A DNA stretch of 64,000 bases from NCBI GenBank assembly GCA_029227815.1, contig CP118523.1, positions 4,278,001 through 4,342,000 on the forward strand, read 5' to 3'. Of this stretch, positions 27,877 through 35,582 are shown piece after piece. Each line of letters opens with the position of its first letter. The first letter of the stretch is position 1. Both the position numbers and the translations under genes were made by a program. The stretch is from Clostridiaceae bacterium M8S5. Lineage in GTDB: Bacteria > Bacillota > Clostridia > Tissierellales > MCWD3. The notes under the pieces were generated by a model. It saw nothing but the letters and a program-made list of their open reading frames with translations. It was not told the origin of the DNA and searched no databases.

Positions 27877-28305
27877 TAATTTTTATTAGATTTATTTCAC
27901 CTCATACAGTTAGTTCTTAAATTCTTCTATTTATACTCAAAACTAAAAAAATCATAGTCATTTGGTTTTAAAAACATCTTTTATCAATGTCATTATCTCT
28001 TTCTAATGCTCGTTAGAAGTTATTATTTCAAAGAAGCTATCCATAACAATAATTCCAAATATTGATTGATTTATATACTCTATCTTTAAATATAAAAATT
28101 GATTTATGTTATCTTAATTTTTAGAGAATACTATTCATTAGTAGGCTTAAATTTATATATAATTATGTTTTGTAAAATAAAGTAATTTAAGATATAATAA
28201 CGATAAAACAAATAAATTGATTTATTCTTGTTGCTTTTATATTAGAGATTATTATATTAATGAGCGAGTTATTTGCCTAGTAACTAATAAGGAGTGAGAA
28301 TTATT
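27877..28305. other. 430-bp intergenic region
   Basis: AT-rich, without an open frame that has a ribosome binding site. The minus strand reads a short broken stretch (SFFEIITSNEH, stop, EIMTLIKDVFKTK) that may be a gene remnant. The right end carries the promoter region of the patatin gene. Confidence 0.35.
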
Positions 28306-29148
28306 ATGGAGAAAGAAAAAGTAGCATTAGTTGTAGAAGGAGGTGCTATGCGCGGTATTTTTGCCGCAGGTGTTCTTGATATATTTCTAGAAAAAGAATT
28401 TAATCCATTTGATATATACATAGGTGTTTCAGCAGGAGCAATAAATATAGCATCATATTTGGCAAAAGTTTATAAAAGAAATTATCACATATACAAGCAA
28501 TTTACAGGTTGCAAAGAATGTATCAGCATAAAAAAATTCATAAAAGGAGGACATTATTTCGATTTGGATTGGTTGTGGGAAAAATCAATGGAAAAATATC
28601 CTCTAGATTTAGAGCAGATATATAGTGAAATAGATAGATCTTTTATAGTCGGTGTAACTAACTGCAATACAGGAAATATAGAATATTTAAAACCTCAAAA
28701 AGATAATCTCGAAAATTGTTTAAAAGCTTCTAGCGCAATGCCAGTAGTATACAGAAGTAAATTACACTTTAATGGCGTGCGTTATTTAGACGGAGGATTA
28801 GCTGACCCTATACCAGTTAAAGAAGCCTATAATAGAGGAGCTAAGGAGATTGTTGTGATACGTTCTAAACCATCTTATTATAAGATTAAACCTACCAATA
28901 AAGCAGTAAGGTTACTGTTTAAGAACTTGCCTGAGGTTCAAAGAGCTTTAGATGAAAGAGTAGATACCTATAACAATGCTATTGATTTTATAAAGCAATC
29001 ACCTGAAGATGTCAAAATACATGATATATTTCCTACAGATGATTTTGAAGTATCAAGGTTTACTAAAGATCCAGATGTATTAGAAACTGGTTATCAAATA
29101 GGAAGGACTGTCGGAAAAAGCTTTTTAGCTAACAGAAATAGATGCTAG
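28306..29148 (+). CDS. Patatin-like phospholipase family protein (RssA/YjjU type)
   Basis: 280 residues; predicted cytoplasmic or membrane-associated acyl hydrolase with a Ser-Asp dyad. The oxyanion hole is EGGAMRGIFAAGVLD, the nucleophile is Ser42 in GVSAG, and Asp162 lies in the DGG motif (YLDGGLADPIPV). The ATG at 28306 is preferred to the in-frame GTG at 28294, which overlaps the ribosome binding site AAGGAG. It is the third phospholipase-like gene in the window. Confidence 0.88.
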   Translation: MEKEKVALVVEGGAMRGIFAAGVLDIFLEKEFNPFDIYIGVSAGAINIASYLAKVYKRNYHIYKQFTGCKECISIKKFIKGGHYFDLDWLWEKSMEKYPLDLEQIYSEIDRSFIVGVTNCNTGNIEYLKPQKDNLENCLKASSAMPVVYRSKLHFNGVRYLDGGLADPIPVKEAYNRGAKEIVVIRSKPSYYKIKPTNKAVRLLFKNLPEVQRALDERVDTYNNAIDFIKQSPEDVKIHDIFPTDDFEVSRFTKDPDVLETGYQIGRTVGKSFLANRNRC

Positions 29149-29211
29149 AGGGCAGTTGTATCTAGAGTTATTTTGAATTAAGCTATCTAAATGAATCAAT
29201 GGGAAATTTAT

Positions 29212-29250
29212 AAAAAAGACACCCAAGATTATACGTTCTTGGAATGTCAA
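29212..29250 (-). terminator. Weak terminator after the CD3324-type gene
   Basis: On the minus strand, imperfect stem GACATTCCAAGAA ... TCTTGGGTGTC followed by TTTTTT. Confidence 0.5.
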
Positions 29251-29254
29251 TTTG

Positions 29255-29527
29255 TTATTTATTTTTATTTTTAGTGTATACAATCTTCTTAATACTATGA
29301 ATAGATAGAAAAAATTCTTCTGACAACATTTGTATTGTTATGCCCTTATTATATCTTTGCCTTATATCTTCATTTCTCCTCTTTATACTTTCTCTACTAC
29401 CTGAATTTTCTCCCCATTTCTTCCTTTCAGAACTTGAAGGAATATATAGATACTCTCCCTGTATATATTTTTGTATCTCTTTTACAAGTGTATTAGGGAG
29501 TATATCCTTTGCATTTGTATAATTCAC
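29255..29527 (-). CDS. CD3324 family protein (Mor-like HTH)
   Basis: 90 residues. It matches the small CD3324-type family of Firmicutes: an N-terminal NAKDILPNTLVKEIQKYIQGEYLYIP segment followed by RKKWGENSGSRESIKRRNEDIRQRYNKGITIQMLSEEFFLSIHSIKKIVY, a Mor-transcription-activator-like helix-turn-helix. A putative DNA-binding protein; targets unknown. AAAGGAGCGG precedes the ATG. A small cysteine-containing frame and a large inverted repeat lie in its leader. Paralog at 34715-35002. Confidence 0.82.
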   Translation of the reverse strand: MNYTNAKDILPNTLVKEIQKYIQGEYLYIPSSSERKKWGENSGSRESIKRRNEDIRQRYNKGITIQMLSEEFFLSIHSIKKIVYTKNKNK

Positions 29528-29560
29528 TTACTCCGCTCCTTTAATTATCTATTATAAAGG

Positions 29561-29649
29561 ATGCAAAGTTTGTTTATACCTATTGATTATAGGTGATGTT
29601 TAATCTGTTTACCTCTATGCAACTATCACCTGTATCACAAACTTTGCAT
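29561..29649. repeat. Nested inverted repeat in the CD3324 gene leader
   Basis: Outer arms ATGCAAAGTTTGT (29561-29573) and ACAAACTTTGCAT (29637-29649) are perfect 13-bp complements. An inner pair AGGTGAT / ATCACCT (29591-29597, 29625-29631) nests inside. The structure covers most of the small frame at 29580-29687. It could be an operator pair or a leader RNA hairpin. Confidence 0.6.
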
Positions 29650-29687
29650 AGAGTACTGTCTATTTTTGAATATGTTAATCTACCCAT
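29580..29687 (-). CDS. Putative 35-residue cysteine-containing leader protein
   Basis: ATG at 29687 preceded by an excellent AAAGGAGG at the right distance; the frame encodes a small protein containing LCKVCDTGDSC, with three cysteines in a CxxC-x5-C pattern, and ends 52 bases before the CD3324 start. It is too short for routine gene calling. The strong ribosome binding site argues it is translated. Function unknown; it might be a leader peptide or small metal-binding protein. Confidence 0.5.
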   Translation of the reverse strand: MGRLTYSKIDSTLCKVCDTGDSCIEVNRLNITYNQ

Positions 29688-29770
29688 TTGTTTTCCTCCT
29701 TTTCAGATAAACATTTTATATAATTTTAACATAGTTTCTTTTTAATGTTCAAATTATGCTATTACTTTCA

Positions 29771-30268
29771 CTATCTCATTTTCATATCAATATATTTCCT
29801 CAATGCGCTGATATGCATTGGATATATTATGTTTGCATTATCCTGTAGTAATCTTGCTAATTCTTCTATCGGCATCCATGTGATATTTTGGGATTCATTA
29901 CTGCTTTCTAATAACTTTCCTTCTCCTTTACAGATAAATGTACTCACCATTATTGGATAGTCTCCACATATATTTTGTGTGTTACAAAATAGCTCGTAAG
30001 ATATTACTTTATATCCATTAGCTGTTATTGTGTTACTATCTTGCTCTCCACAAATTTCTGTTACATTTAAACCAGTTTCTTCTTTTACCTCTCTCCTGAG
30101 TGTATCATATATAGGTTCAAATGCCTTTATCTTACCAGCTGGTATTTCTAACAACCCCGTTTCCTTTGGTGCATCAATCTTTTCTCTATTTTGAACTAAT
30201 ATACATAGAATGCCTTCAATTCTCTTTTCTATAATTGCTGCAACTCCTGGTTTTGCTAAGATTTCCAT
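29771..30268 (-). CDS. Nudix hydrolase, ADP-ribose pyrophosphatase-like
   Basis: 165 residues. The Nudix box is complete: GKIKAFEPIYDTLRREVKEETGL. The preceding LLEIPAGKI resembles the substrate-specificity segment of ADP-ribose pyrophosphatases. Predicted to hydrolyse a nucleoside diphosphate linked to another group. GGAG sits before the ATG at 30268. Its 5' leader contains a ykkC-class riboswitch with an overlapping terminator, so expression is probably ligand-controlled by transcription attenuation. Confidence 0.88.
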   Translation of the reverse strand: MEILAKPGVAAIIEKRIEGILCILVQNREKIDAPKETGLLEIPAGKIKAFEPIYDTLRREVKEETGLNVTEICGEQDSNTITANGYKVISYELFCNTQNICGDYPIMVSTFICKGEGKLLESSNESQNITWMPIEELARLLQDNANIIYPMHISALRKYIDMKMR

Positions 30269-30302
30269 ATCAACTCTCCTTTTTATTTGTTTTTATGATA
30301 AT

Positions 30303-30456
30303 AATAAAAAGAGCCTAAGAAAAAAAGTGTACTCTAAATACTCCAAACTTTTCCCTCAGGCTTTTTAATCCAATAGTTGCCTTTTATTGTTCATACAATA
30401 AAATCCTGTAGCGCTTGGTCACAAACCCATAGTTTATGGTGGAACCCTAGCTACCT
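30303..30456 (-). promoter_or_regulatory. ykkC-class riboswitch, probably nucleoside-diphosphate (ADP/dADP) subtype
   Basis: Read on the minus strand. A P1-type stem GTAGC / GCTAC (30450-30454 with 30408-30412) encloses the conserved TAGGGTTCC and TGACCAAGCG region. A second hairpin TTTTATTGT / ACAATAAAA follows. Then comes GGATTAAAAAGCCTGAGGGA, which matches the hallmark ykkC segment GGxAxAAAAGCCYGRGRGA. AGCCTGAG (30355-30362) also pairs with CTTAGGCT (30312-30319) to form an intrinsic terminator with a TTTTTATT tail, so ligand binding should favour read-through. The canonical guanidine-I sequence ACTGGTCCGAGAG is altered here, and the downstream gene is a Nudix hydrolase; subtype 2c RNAs that sense ADP/dADP are known upstream of Nudix genes. 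Subtype is inferred. Confidence 0.75.
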
Positions 30457-30517
30457 ATGAAAGTTTAATTTCTTATAATATATTCTTTATTTTACTTCTA
30501 TAAGATATGGTTACTAA

Positions 30518-31993
30518 TTAATTTGCCATATTTTTTGCTAAATGATATAGGGGCGCTACTCCGACACCTGCTGCTCCACTTGACATGTAATCTTTTTTCT
30601 TGCTTAAATAAGAAGTACCCGCTATGTCTAAATGAATCCAAGGTATATCTCCTACAAATTTTTCTATAAACAACCCTGCTGTTATTGATCCAGGTCTATC
30701 AGGTATATTTGTTAAATCAGCTTCAGGATGTTTTAATAATTCATAGTATTCTTCGAAAACAGGCATCCTGCAAACATATTCTCCTGACTCATCGAAGCTC
30801 TTATTCATCTTATCACTAAACTCATCATTATTACTTACGCTTAGAGTACATACTGTTCCTAATGCAGCCACTACTGATCCTGTAAGTGTTGCTATATCTA
30901 CTACTTTGTCTACTTTCTCATGATTTATTATATAGTGCACAGCATCAATTAAAGTTAATCTTCCTTCTGCATCTGTATTTCCTATATATATTGTCTTTCC
31001 TCCCATTGAACCTATGATATCTCCAGGTTTATAGCTATTACCTCCTAACATATTTTCACATGCAGCTACAACAGCTATTAAATTCACTTTAAGTTTGCTC
31101 TGAGCTACAGCACACATCGCTCCTATAACATCTCCTGCTCCACCCATATCACATTTCATGGTTGACATACCCTTAGTAGGTTTTATGCTAAGACCACCAG
31201 CATCATATGTTAGTCCTTTACCTACAAAACCTAAAGTCTCTCCACCTGGATTGCCATGATATCTCATTATTATAAACTTAGGTGGCTCACTAGAAGCTCT
31301 AGCTACTGATAAGTAAGCTTCCATTTTTAACTCTTTAATCTTATCGTAGTCATAAATCTCTACATCAAATCCACTCTTTTCACCTAGCTTTATAACTCTA
31401 TTTGATAGTTCTGTTGGTGTTAACACATTTGCTGGTTGATTTGTCAGTTCTCTAGAAACTGTGATGTTATTTCCTACTATTATGCCTTCATCAAATCCAT
31501 TTATAAAATCTTCGTTAATATTATCTAATATTAGAGTAACTTCTTTTAGTTTATCTTCTTTCTTTTCTGTTTTATAATCATCAAAATTATAATCAGCTAT
31601 TAATATAGCTTGTACAGTATTTTTAGCTATAGTATAATTACAACTTACAGCATTTACTATCCCATTAAGATAAACCCCAATAGAAGAAACCTTCTTACTT
31701 TTAAGTTGTCTATATGCTTTTCCTATAGCTTTTTTATAGTTTCTTTGAGTTAGCTTTTCTTTCTCCCCTAGGCCTACTAGCATTACTTCAACATATTCAT
31801 TGTTTTGAATAAAACAATTTGTATAAGTTTCAAGTTTTTTTCCTTCGAATAATTTCTTATTCTTTAATCTCTCAGTAGGAATATCAATACTGAGATTATT
31901 AATGCTATAAGTGTTTTTTACACTATCTTTAAAGCATGGAATTATTATTCCTTCTGGAATAATAGCTTTTGAGTTTTTGTATAGGATATTCAT
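30518..31993 (-). CDS. pepA: Leucyl aminopeptidase (M17 family), paralog 1
   Basis: 491-residue cytosolic dizinc aminopeptidase. All key residues align with E. coli PepA at identical spacing: metal ligands Lys259, Asp264, Asp282, Asp341, Glu343 and catalytic Lys271 and Arg345 (in GKGLTYDAGG and NTDAEGRL). GGGGG precedes the ATG. A close paralog is 600 bp upstream on the same strand, separated by a MutT-like gene. Residue 265 is Ala (YDAGG) where the paralog has Ser. Confidence 0.93.
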   Translation of the reverse strand: MNILYKNSKAIIPEGIIIPCFKDSVKNTYSINNLSIDIPTERLKNKKLFEGKKLETYTNCFIQNNEYVEVMLVGLGEKEKLTQRNYKKAIGKAYRQLKSKKVSSIGVYLNGIVNAVSCNYTIAKNTVQAILIADYNFDDYKTEKKEDKLKEVTLILDNINEDFINGFDEGIIVGNNITVSRELTNQPANVLTPTELSNRVIKLGEKSGFDVEIYDYDKIKELKMEAYLSVARASSEPPKFIIMRYHGNPGGETLGFVGKGLTYDAGGLSIKPTKGMSTMKCDMGGAGDVIGAMCAVAQSKLKVNLIAVVAACENMLGGNSYKPGDIIGSMGGKTIYIGNTDAEGRLTLIDAVHYIINHEKVDKVVDIATLTGSVVAALGTVCTLSVSNNDEFSDKMNKSFDESGEYVCRMPVFEEYYELLKHPEADLTNIPDRPGSITAGLFIEKFVGDIPWIHLDIAGTSYLSKKKDYMSSGAAGVGVAPLYHLAKNMAN

Positions 31994-32099
31994 AATTTCC
32001 CCCTTTTATCTTTTATAAATCTGATTATGTATGTATTACTTTATTCTACAATGATATTTGTAGTCCTTCAATATAATCAAATATTATGAAAGTTTAACT

Positions 32100-32507
32100 T
32101 TATATTCGCTTTAAACTTTCCAACTCTTTTACTATAGGTATATCTGCTACTGCCCAATCAAGATCCCCAAGCTGATTACATTTAAGCCACTTATAATCTA
32201 TATGTTCTTTGCATACTATATCTTTACTTTGAACCTCGCATATATAAGAGTACATTTTTATTGTAAAATCCGGATATACGTGCTCAACAGTCATGAAGTG
32301 TTGCTCATTGCTTATTGTAACGTTTATATCTATTTCTTCTTTTAATTCTCTGCTTAGTGCTTCTTCTTTAGTTTCTCCTTCTTCAATCTTGCCTCCTGGA
32401 AACTCATATTTATAAGCCATGTAATCATATCTACAGCTTCCTCTTTGCATACATAATATTTCGTCATTGTATTTAATAATTCCAGCAACTACTTCGTATT
32501 TTTTAAT
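32100..32507 (-). CDS. MutT-like Nudix hydrolase, probable ATT start codon
   Basis: About 135 residues of the (deoxy)nucleoside triphosphate pyrophosphohydrolase type, probably cleaning oxidised or damaged dNTPs. The Nudix box is GGKIEEGETKEEALSRELKEEI, preceded by YKYEFP. The first canonical ATG (32450) would cut off 19 residues, KKYEVVAGIIKYNDEILC, that form the family's first beta strands. The reading frame of those residues begins ATT-AAA-AAA-TAC with GGAGGAG 6 bases upstream and no ATG, GTG or TTG in frame there. ATT is therefore the most likely start. It lies between two pepA paralogs. Confidence 0.8.
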   Translation of the reverse strand: MKKYEVVAGIIKYNDEILCMQRGSCRYDYMAYKYEFPGGKIEEGETKEEALSRELKEEIDINVTISNEQHFMTVEHVYPDFTIKMYSYICEVQSKDIVCKEHIDYKWLKCNQLGDLDWAVADIPIVKELESLKRI

Positions 32508-32575
32508 TGTTTTCTCCTCCTCAATTAAATTTACTAATATTATGGCTAATTATAAATTATAAATACAGAGTTATT

Positions 32576-32621
32576 AAAAAGAGAGTAAAGTTATTTATCA
32601 AACAACCTTATCTCTCTTTTT
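32576..32621. terminator. Terminator after pepA paralog 2
   Basis: AAAAAGAGAG-TAA ... TTA-TCTCTCTTTTT symmetrical stem; on the minus strand it ends the gene at 32629. Confidence 0.75.
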
Positions 32622-32628
32622 GTATTTT

Positions 32629-34107
32629 TTACTTTTCCATAAGCTTGGCAAGATGATATAGAGGACTAACTCCAATACCTGTTCCACCACTTGATATATA
32701 ATCTTTGCCTTTAGTATTATATGATGCACCTGCAATATCTAAATGTACCCAAGGTGTATCTCCTACAAATTCTCTTATAAATAAGCCCGCTGTTATTGTA
32801 CCTGGATTGCCCGGGGAATTCGTCAAATCAGCTTCGAAATGCTTTAATTGCTCTTTAAACTCAGGGAACGAAGGCATTAGCCAAACATATTCACCTGCTT
32901 TATCATAGCTTTTATTAACTTTAGCAAAAAATTCATCATTATTACTTACTGCCCCTGTAGTATCACTTCCAAGTGCTACTACTTTGGCTCCTGTAAGAGT
33001 AGCCATATCTACAACTTTATCTACCTTTTCGTTATTGATAATATAATATACTGCATCTACTAGTGTAAGTCTACCTTCCGCATCTGTACTACCAATAAAT
33101 ATAGTTTTTCCACCCATTGATCCTATTATATCTCCAGGTCTATAGCTATTTCCTGCAACCATGTTTTCACATGCTGCTACTACCGCGGTTACATTTACAT
33201 TTAGCTTATTTTCAGCTATAGCTCCCATTGCACCGATAACACCTGCTGCACCACCCATGTCACACTTCATTGTTTTCATTCCTGCAGGACTCTTTAAAGT
33301 CAACCCACCTGAATCATATGTTAAACCTTTGCCGACAAATCCGAGTGTTTCTCCTCCAGGATTACCTTTGTATCTCATTATTATAAACTTTGGTGGCTCT
33401 GCTGAGGCTCTAGTAACAGACAAAAATGCCTCCATTTTTAGTTCTTTAATTTTATCATATTCAAGTATTTCTACTTCAAATCCTGTTTTATCCCCTAGAC
33501 TCTTAACTCTATTTGCTAGTTCTGTTGGTGTCATAACATTTGCTGGCTCGTTAACTAGCTCTCTACAAAATTCCATGTTATTACCCAAACTAACACCTTC
33601 ACCAAAACCTTTTTTAAAGTTATCATCAATATTATTTGATACTAATGTGACAGTCTCTAATTTTTCTTCTTTTTTATCTGATTTTTGTGTTATATACTTA
33701 TAATCTGCCACCACTAAAGCTTGAGCAGTATTTTTCACTACTTCCTCTTCTGAATCAAATAATCCTTCTATTTCATTTAGATAAACTCCTATACTTACTA
33801 CTTTTTTACCTTTGAGTGATTTGTAAGCCTTGCCGATAGCTTTTTTAAAATCTCTTCTAGACAGCTCTTTTTTCTCTCCCAGCCCTACTAGCATTACTTC
33901 TAATCTTGCATTGTCTTTTATAAAGTTTAAGTTGTACGTTTCTTGCTTTTCTCCTTTGAATATCTTATCACTAACCAAAAACTCTGTTGGTATCTTATTT
34001 CCTTTTAAAATCTCTAACTGATTGTAGTTTTCTTTACATTCCTTAAAGTATGGCAATATTATACCTTCAAATGAAAGATCATTTTGGATACTATAATTTA
34101 TTTTCAT
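32629..34107 (-). CDS. pepA: Leucyl aminopeptidase (M17 family), paralog 2
   Basis: 492 residues, with the same full catalytic set as E. coli PepA: Lys260, Asp265, Lys272, Asp283, Asp342, Glu344 and Arg346. It differs from paralog 1 in places near the active site: STDAEGRL instead of NTDAEGRL, and LKSPAGMKTMK instead of IKPTKGMSTMK. AGGGGCGG precedes the ATG. A tandem duplication is the simplest origin; the differences may give distinct peptide preferences. Transcribed toward the MutT-like gene but separated from it by a terminator. Confidence 0.93.
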   Translation of the reverse strand: MKINYSIQNDLSFEGIILPYFKECKENYNQLEILKGNKIPTEFLVSDKIFKGEKQETYNLNFIKDNARLEVMLVGLGEKKELSRRDFKKAIGKAYKSLKGKKVVSIGVYLNEIEGLFDSEEEVVKNTAQALVVADYKYITQKSDKKEEKLETVTLVSNNIDDNFKKGFGEGVSLGNNMEFCRELVNEPANVMTPTELANRVKSLGDKTGFEVEILEYDKIKELKMEAFLSVTRASAEPPKFIIMRYKGNPGGETLGFVGKGLTYDSGGLTLKSPAGMKTMKCDMGGAAGVIGAMGAIAENKLNVNVTAVVAACENMVAGNSYRPGDIIGSMGGKTIFIGSTDAEGRLTLVDAVYYIINNEKVDKVVDMATLTGAKVVALGSDTTGAVSNNDEFFAKVNKSYDKAGEYVWLMPSFPEFKEQLKHFEADLTNSPGNPGTITAGLFIREFVGDTPWVHLDIAGASYNTKGKDYISSGGTGIGVSPLYHLAKLMEK

Positions 34108-34232
34108 TTTATCCGCCCCTTTTATTTCTTTATTAATTTAAATATTATCTTTGTTTATTCGACAATAATTTTATTTATCCTCTATATTTAGTTTGATTTT
34201 TCAAAATATTATATTAATTTAATAATATGTTT

Positions 34233-34562
34233 TTATTTTCTCAGTGTTATAGCTCCTGCTATAATGAGTAAAACCCCAGGAATAAATCCAAAAATAGAAA
34301 TAGATATAATAAGTGCTACTCCCGTTATAACTTGTCCCCATCCAGCAAGCTTCGGATTGACATGAACCATGAGTGAGGCTATTATAGCTATAATTGAAAA
34401 TCCAAAGGCTGATAGACTATTTTTAGCTAATTTTCCTGATGTACCAATTAAAAGTGCGCCAAATCCCCCTATAAAAAACGCTAAAATTCCTCCTACAATT
34501 CCCAATGCTCCACCTATAATACCTAAGACCATTTCTGTCGCTCTAACTCCCTTGTACTCCAT
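34233..34562 (-). CDS. DUF4064-like small membrane protein
   Basis: 109 residues with three or four glycine-rich transmembrane helices, opening EYKGVRATEMVLGIIGGALGIVGGILAFFIGG, a pattern typical of DUF4064 proteins. The ATG at 34562 follows AGGAGG; an in-frame ATG six codons earlier overlaps that site. Function unknown. Confidence 0.78.
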   Translation of the reverse strand: MEYKGVRATEMVLGIIGGALGIVGGILAFFIGGFGALLIGTSGKLAKNSLSAFGFSIIAIIASLMVHVNPKLAGWGQVITGVALIISISIFGFIPGVLLIIAGAITLRK

Positions 34563-34697
34563 AAATATCCTCCTATTCATATGATTATATTTAGAATTAT
34601 ATAACTACTTACTTAAATATTCTATAGCAATAATACATAATTTTGTAGTTTAGTTTGTTAGATTTACTGGTAAAGCAAATACATAACAAAATTTCAG

Positions 34698-34724
34698 AAA
34701 AAAAGGAAAGTATATCACTTTCCC
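34698..34724 (-). terminator. Terminator overlapping the end of the CD3324 paralog
   Basis: On the minus strand GGAAAGT-GATAT-ACTTTCC followed by eight T; the left arm is inside the coding end. Confidence 0.7.
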
Positions 34725-35002
34725 ATTTCAGCTTTTTTCTTTTCTTGATATATGATTCTCTGTATACTTTTTTTTGATAGATAAAACTCTATTATAAGTG
34801 CTTCTACAGTAGTACCATTTTTATATTTATTAAATATTTCTTTATTTCTACTTTTAATTTCATTTTTAATATTAGTGCTTTCCCCCCAAGCTTTTCTTTT
34901 TTCCTCTTTTCTTGGAATATATATATACTTACCATCAACATATTGCTGTATAGTCTCTATAAGTTCTTTCGGTAGCACCTCTTCAATTTTTACATAGCTC
35001 AT
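34715..35002 (-). CDS. CD3324 family protein (Mor-like HTH), paralog 2
   Basis: 95 residues, clearly related to the protein at 29255 (shared VLPKELIETIQQYVDGKYIYIP, KAWGES, NKYKNGTTVEALIIEFYLSKKSIQRIIYQ). The C-terminal half is a Mor-type helix-turn-helix. AGGAGGAG precedes the ATG. A leader hairpin (35037-35077) lies upstream, as for the paralog. Possible regulator of neighbouring small-protein genes; unproven. Confidence 0.82.
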   Translation of the reverse strand: MSYVKIEEVLPKELIETIQQYVDGKYIYIPRKEEKRKAWGESTNIKNEIKSRNKEIFNKYKNGTTVEALIIEFYLSKKSIQRIIYQEKKKAEMGK

Positions 35003-35036
35003 GTTGCTCCTCCTCTAGTTTGTTAATCTAAAGTTG

Positions 35037-35077
35037 AGCAAAGGCTACTATCATATTTTTATGCAATAGCCTCTGCT
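35037..35077 (-). other. Leader hairpin of the CD3324 paralog
   Basis: AGCAGAGGCTA / TAGCCTTTGCT on the minus strand, one G-T wobble, 19-base loop. It lies 35 bases upstream of the start codon and has no U-run, so it is not a standard terminator. Confidence 0.5.
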
Positions 35078-35278
35078 ATGCATTAGTGTATTCTCTCATA
35101 AAACACTGTCTTCCTTTCGTTTAATTTAGTTTGCTGATTTTATTATATACTATATTATTATATATGTCTATCGCACTACTCTACATGGCTTTGAACATAT
35201 TTACTGTCTTAGTTCTTTATTTTATTCTTAAACCATTTTACCATTCCTTATTCAGCTATAATATCATATGCTCTAAAT

Positions 35279-35494
35279 TTACTTCATTCCTAATAATGAC
35301 CTTTTAAATAATTTTATCTTAGCTAATATGCTTTGTGGCATTAATCCTTTAATATAAGCACTCATTGAAATACCAAATAATAGTCCTAATATCAATTCAT
35401 GAACATCAGTAAATCTGTACAATACCAAATACAATGCAAATGTCAATAATCCAACTTTAAACTCTAACTTTAACTCTTTATTACATTTTTTCAT
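35279..35494 (-). CDS. Small membrane protein, unknown
   Basis: 71 residues: a short charged N-terminus, then two hydrophobic helices (VGLLTFALYLVLYRF and ELILGLLFGISMSAYIKGL) and a basic C-terminal tail (KIKLFKRSLLGMK). No family recognised. GGAGG lies 8 bases before the ATG. Its promoter is embedded in three direct repeats at exact 23-bp intervals, which implies tight regulation by an unidentified DNA-binding protein. Confidence 0.7.
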   Translation of the reverse strand: MKKCNKELKLEFKVGLLTFALYLVLYRFTDVHELILGLLFGISMSAYIKGLMPQSILAKIKLFKRSLLGMK

Positions 35495-35521
35495 AGTATA
35501 ATCCTCCTCATCAAATGCAAT

Positions 35522-35579
35522 GCTTACTTTGCATTTTTAGCATAGTATACTTTGCATAATTTGTCAAGTACGCTTTGCA
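35522..35579 (-). promoter_or_regulatory. Promoter embedded in three 23-bp-spaced direct repeats
   Basis: On the minus strand, TGCAAAGCGTAC, TGCAAAGTATAC and TGCAAAGTAAGC occur at 35579, 35556 and 35533, exactly 23 bp apart. The -35 TTGACA (35562-35567) follows the first; the second fills the 17-bp spacer; the -10 TATGCT (35539-35544) precedes the third. This looks like a cooperative operator array. Confidence 0.65.
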
Positions 35580-35582
35580 AAT

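Noticed and set aside
30303-30456. T-box leader or plain terminator as explanation for the Nudix leader
   Set aside because: No T-box sequence or specifier loop, and the conserved TAGGGTTCC and AAAAGCCTGAG elements are not needed for a simple terminator.
33161-33703. 180-residue hydrophobic plus-strand frame
   Set aside because: Reverse reading of the conserved pepA catalytic core.
35522-35579. CRISPR-like array
   Set aside because: Only three 12-bp repeats spaced by 11 bp, placed exactly on promoter elements; far too short for CRISPR repeats and spacers.
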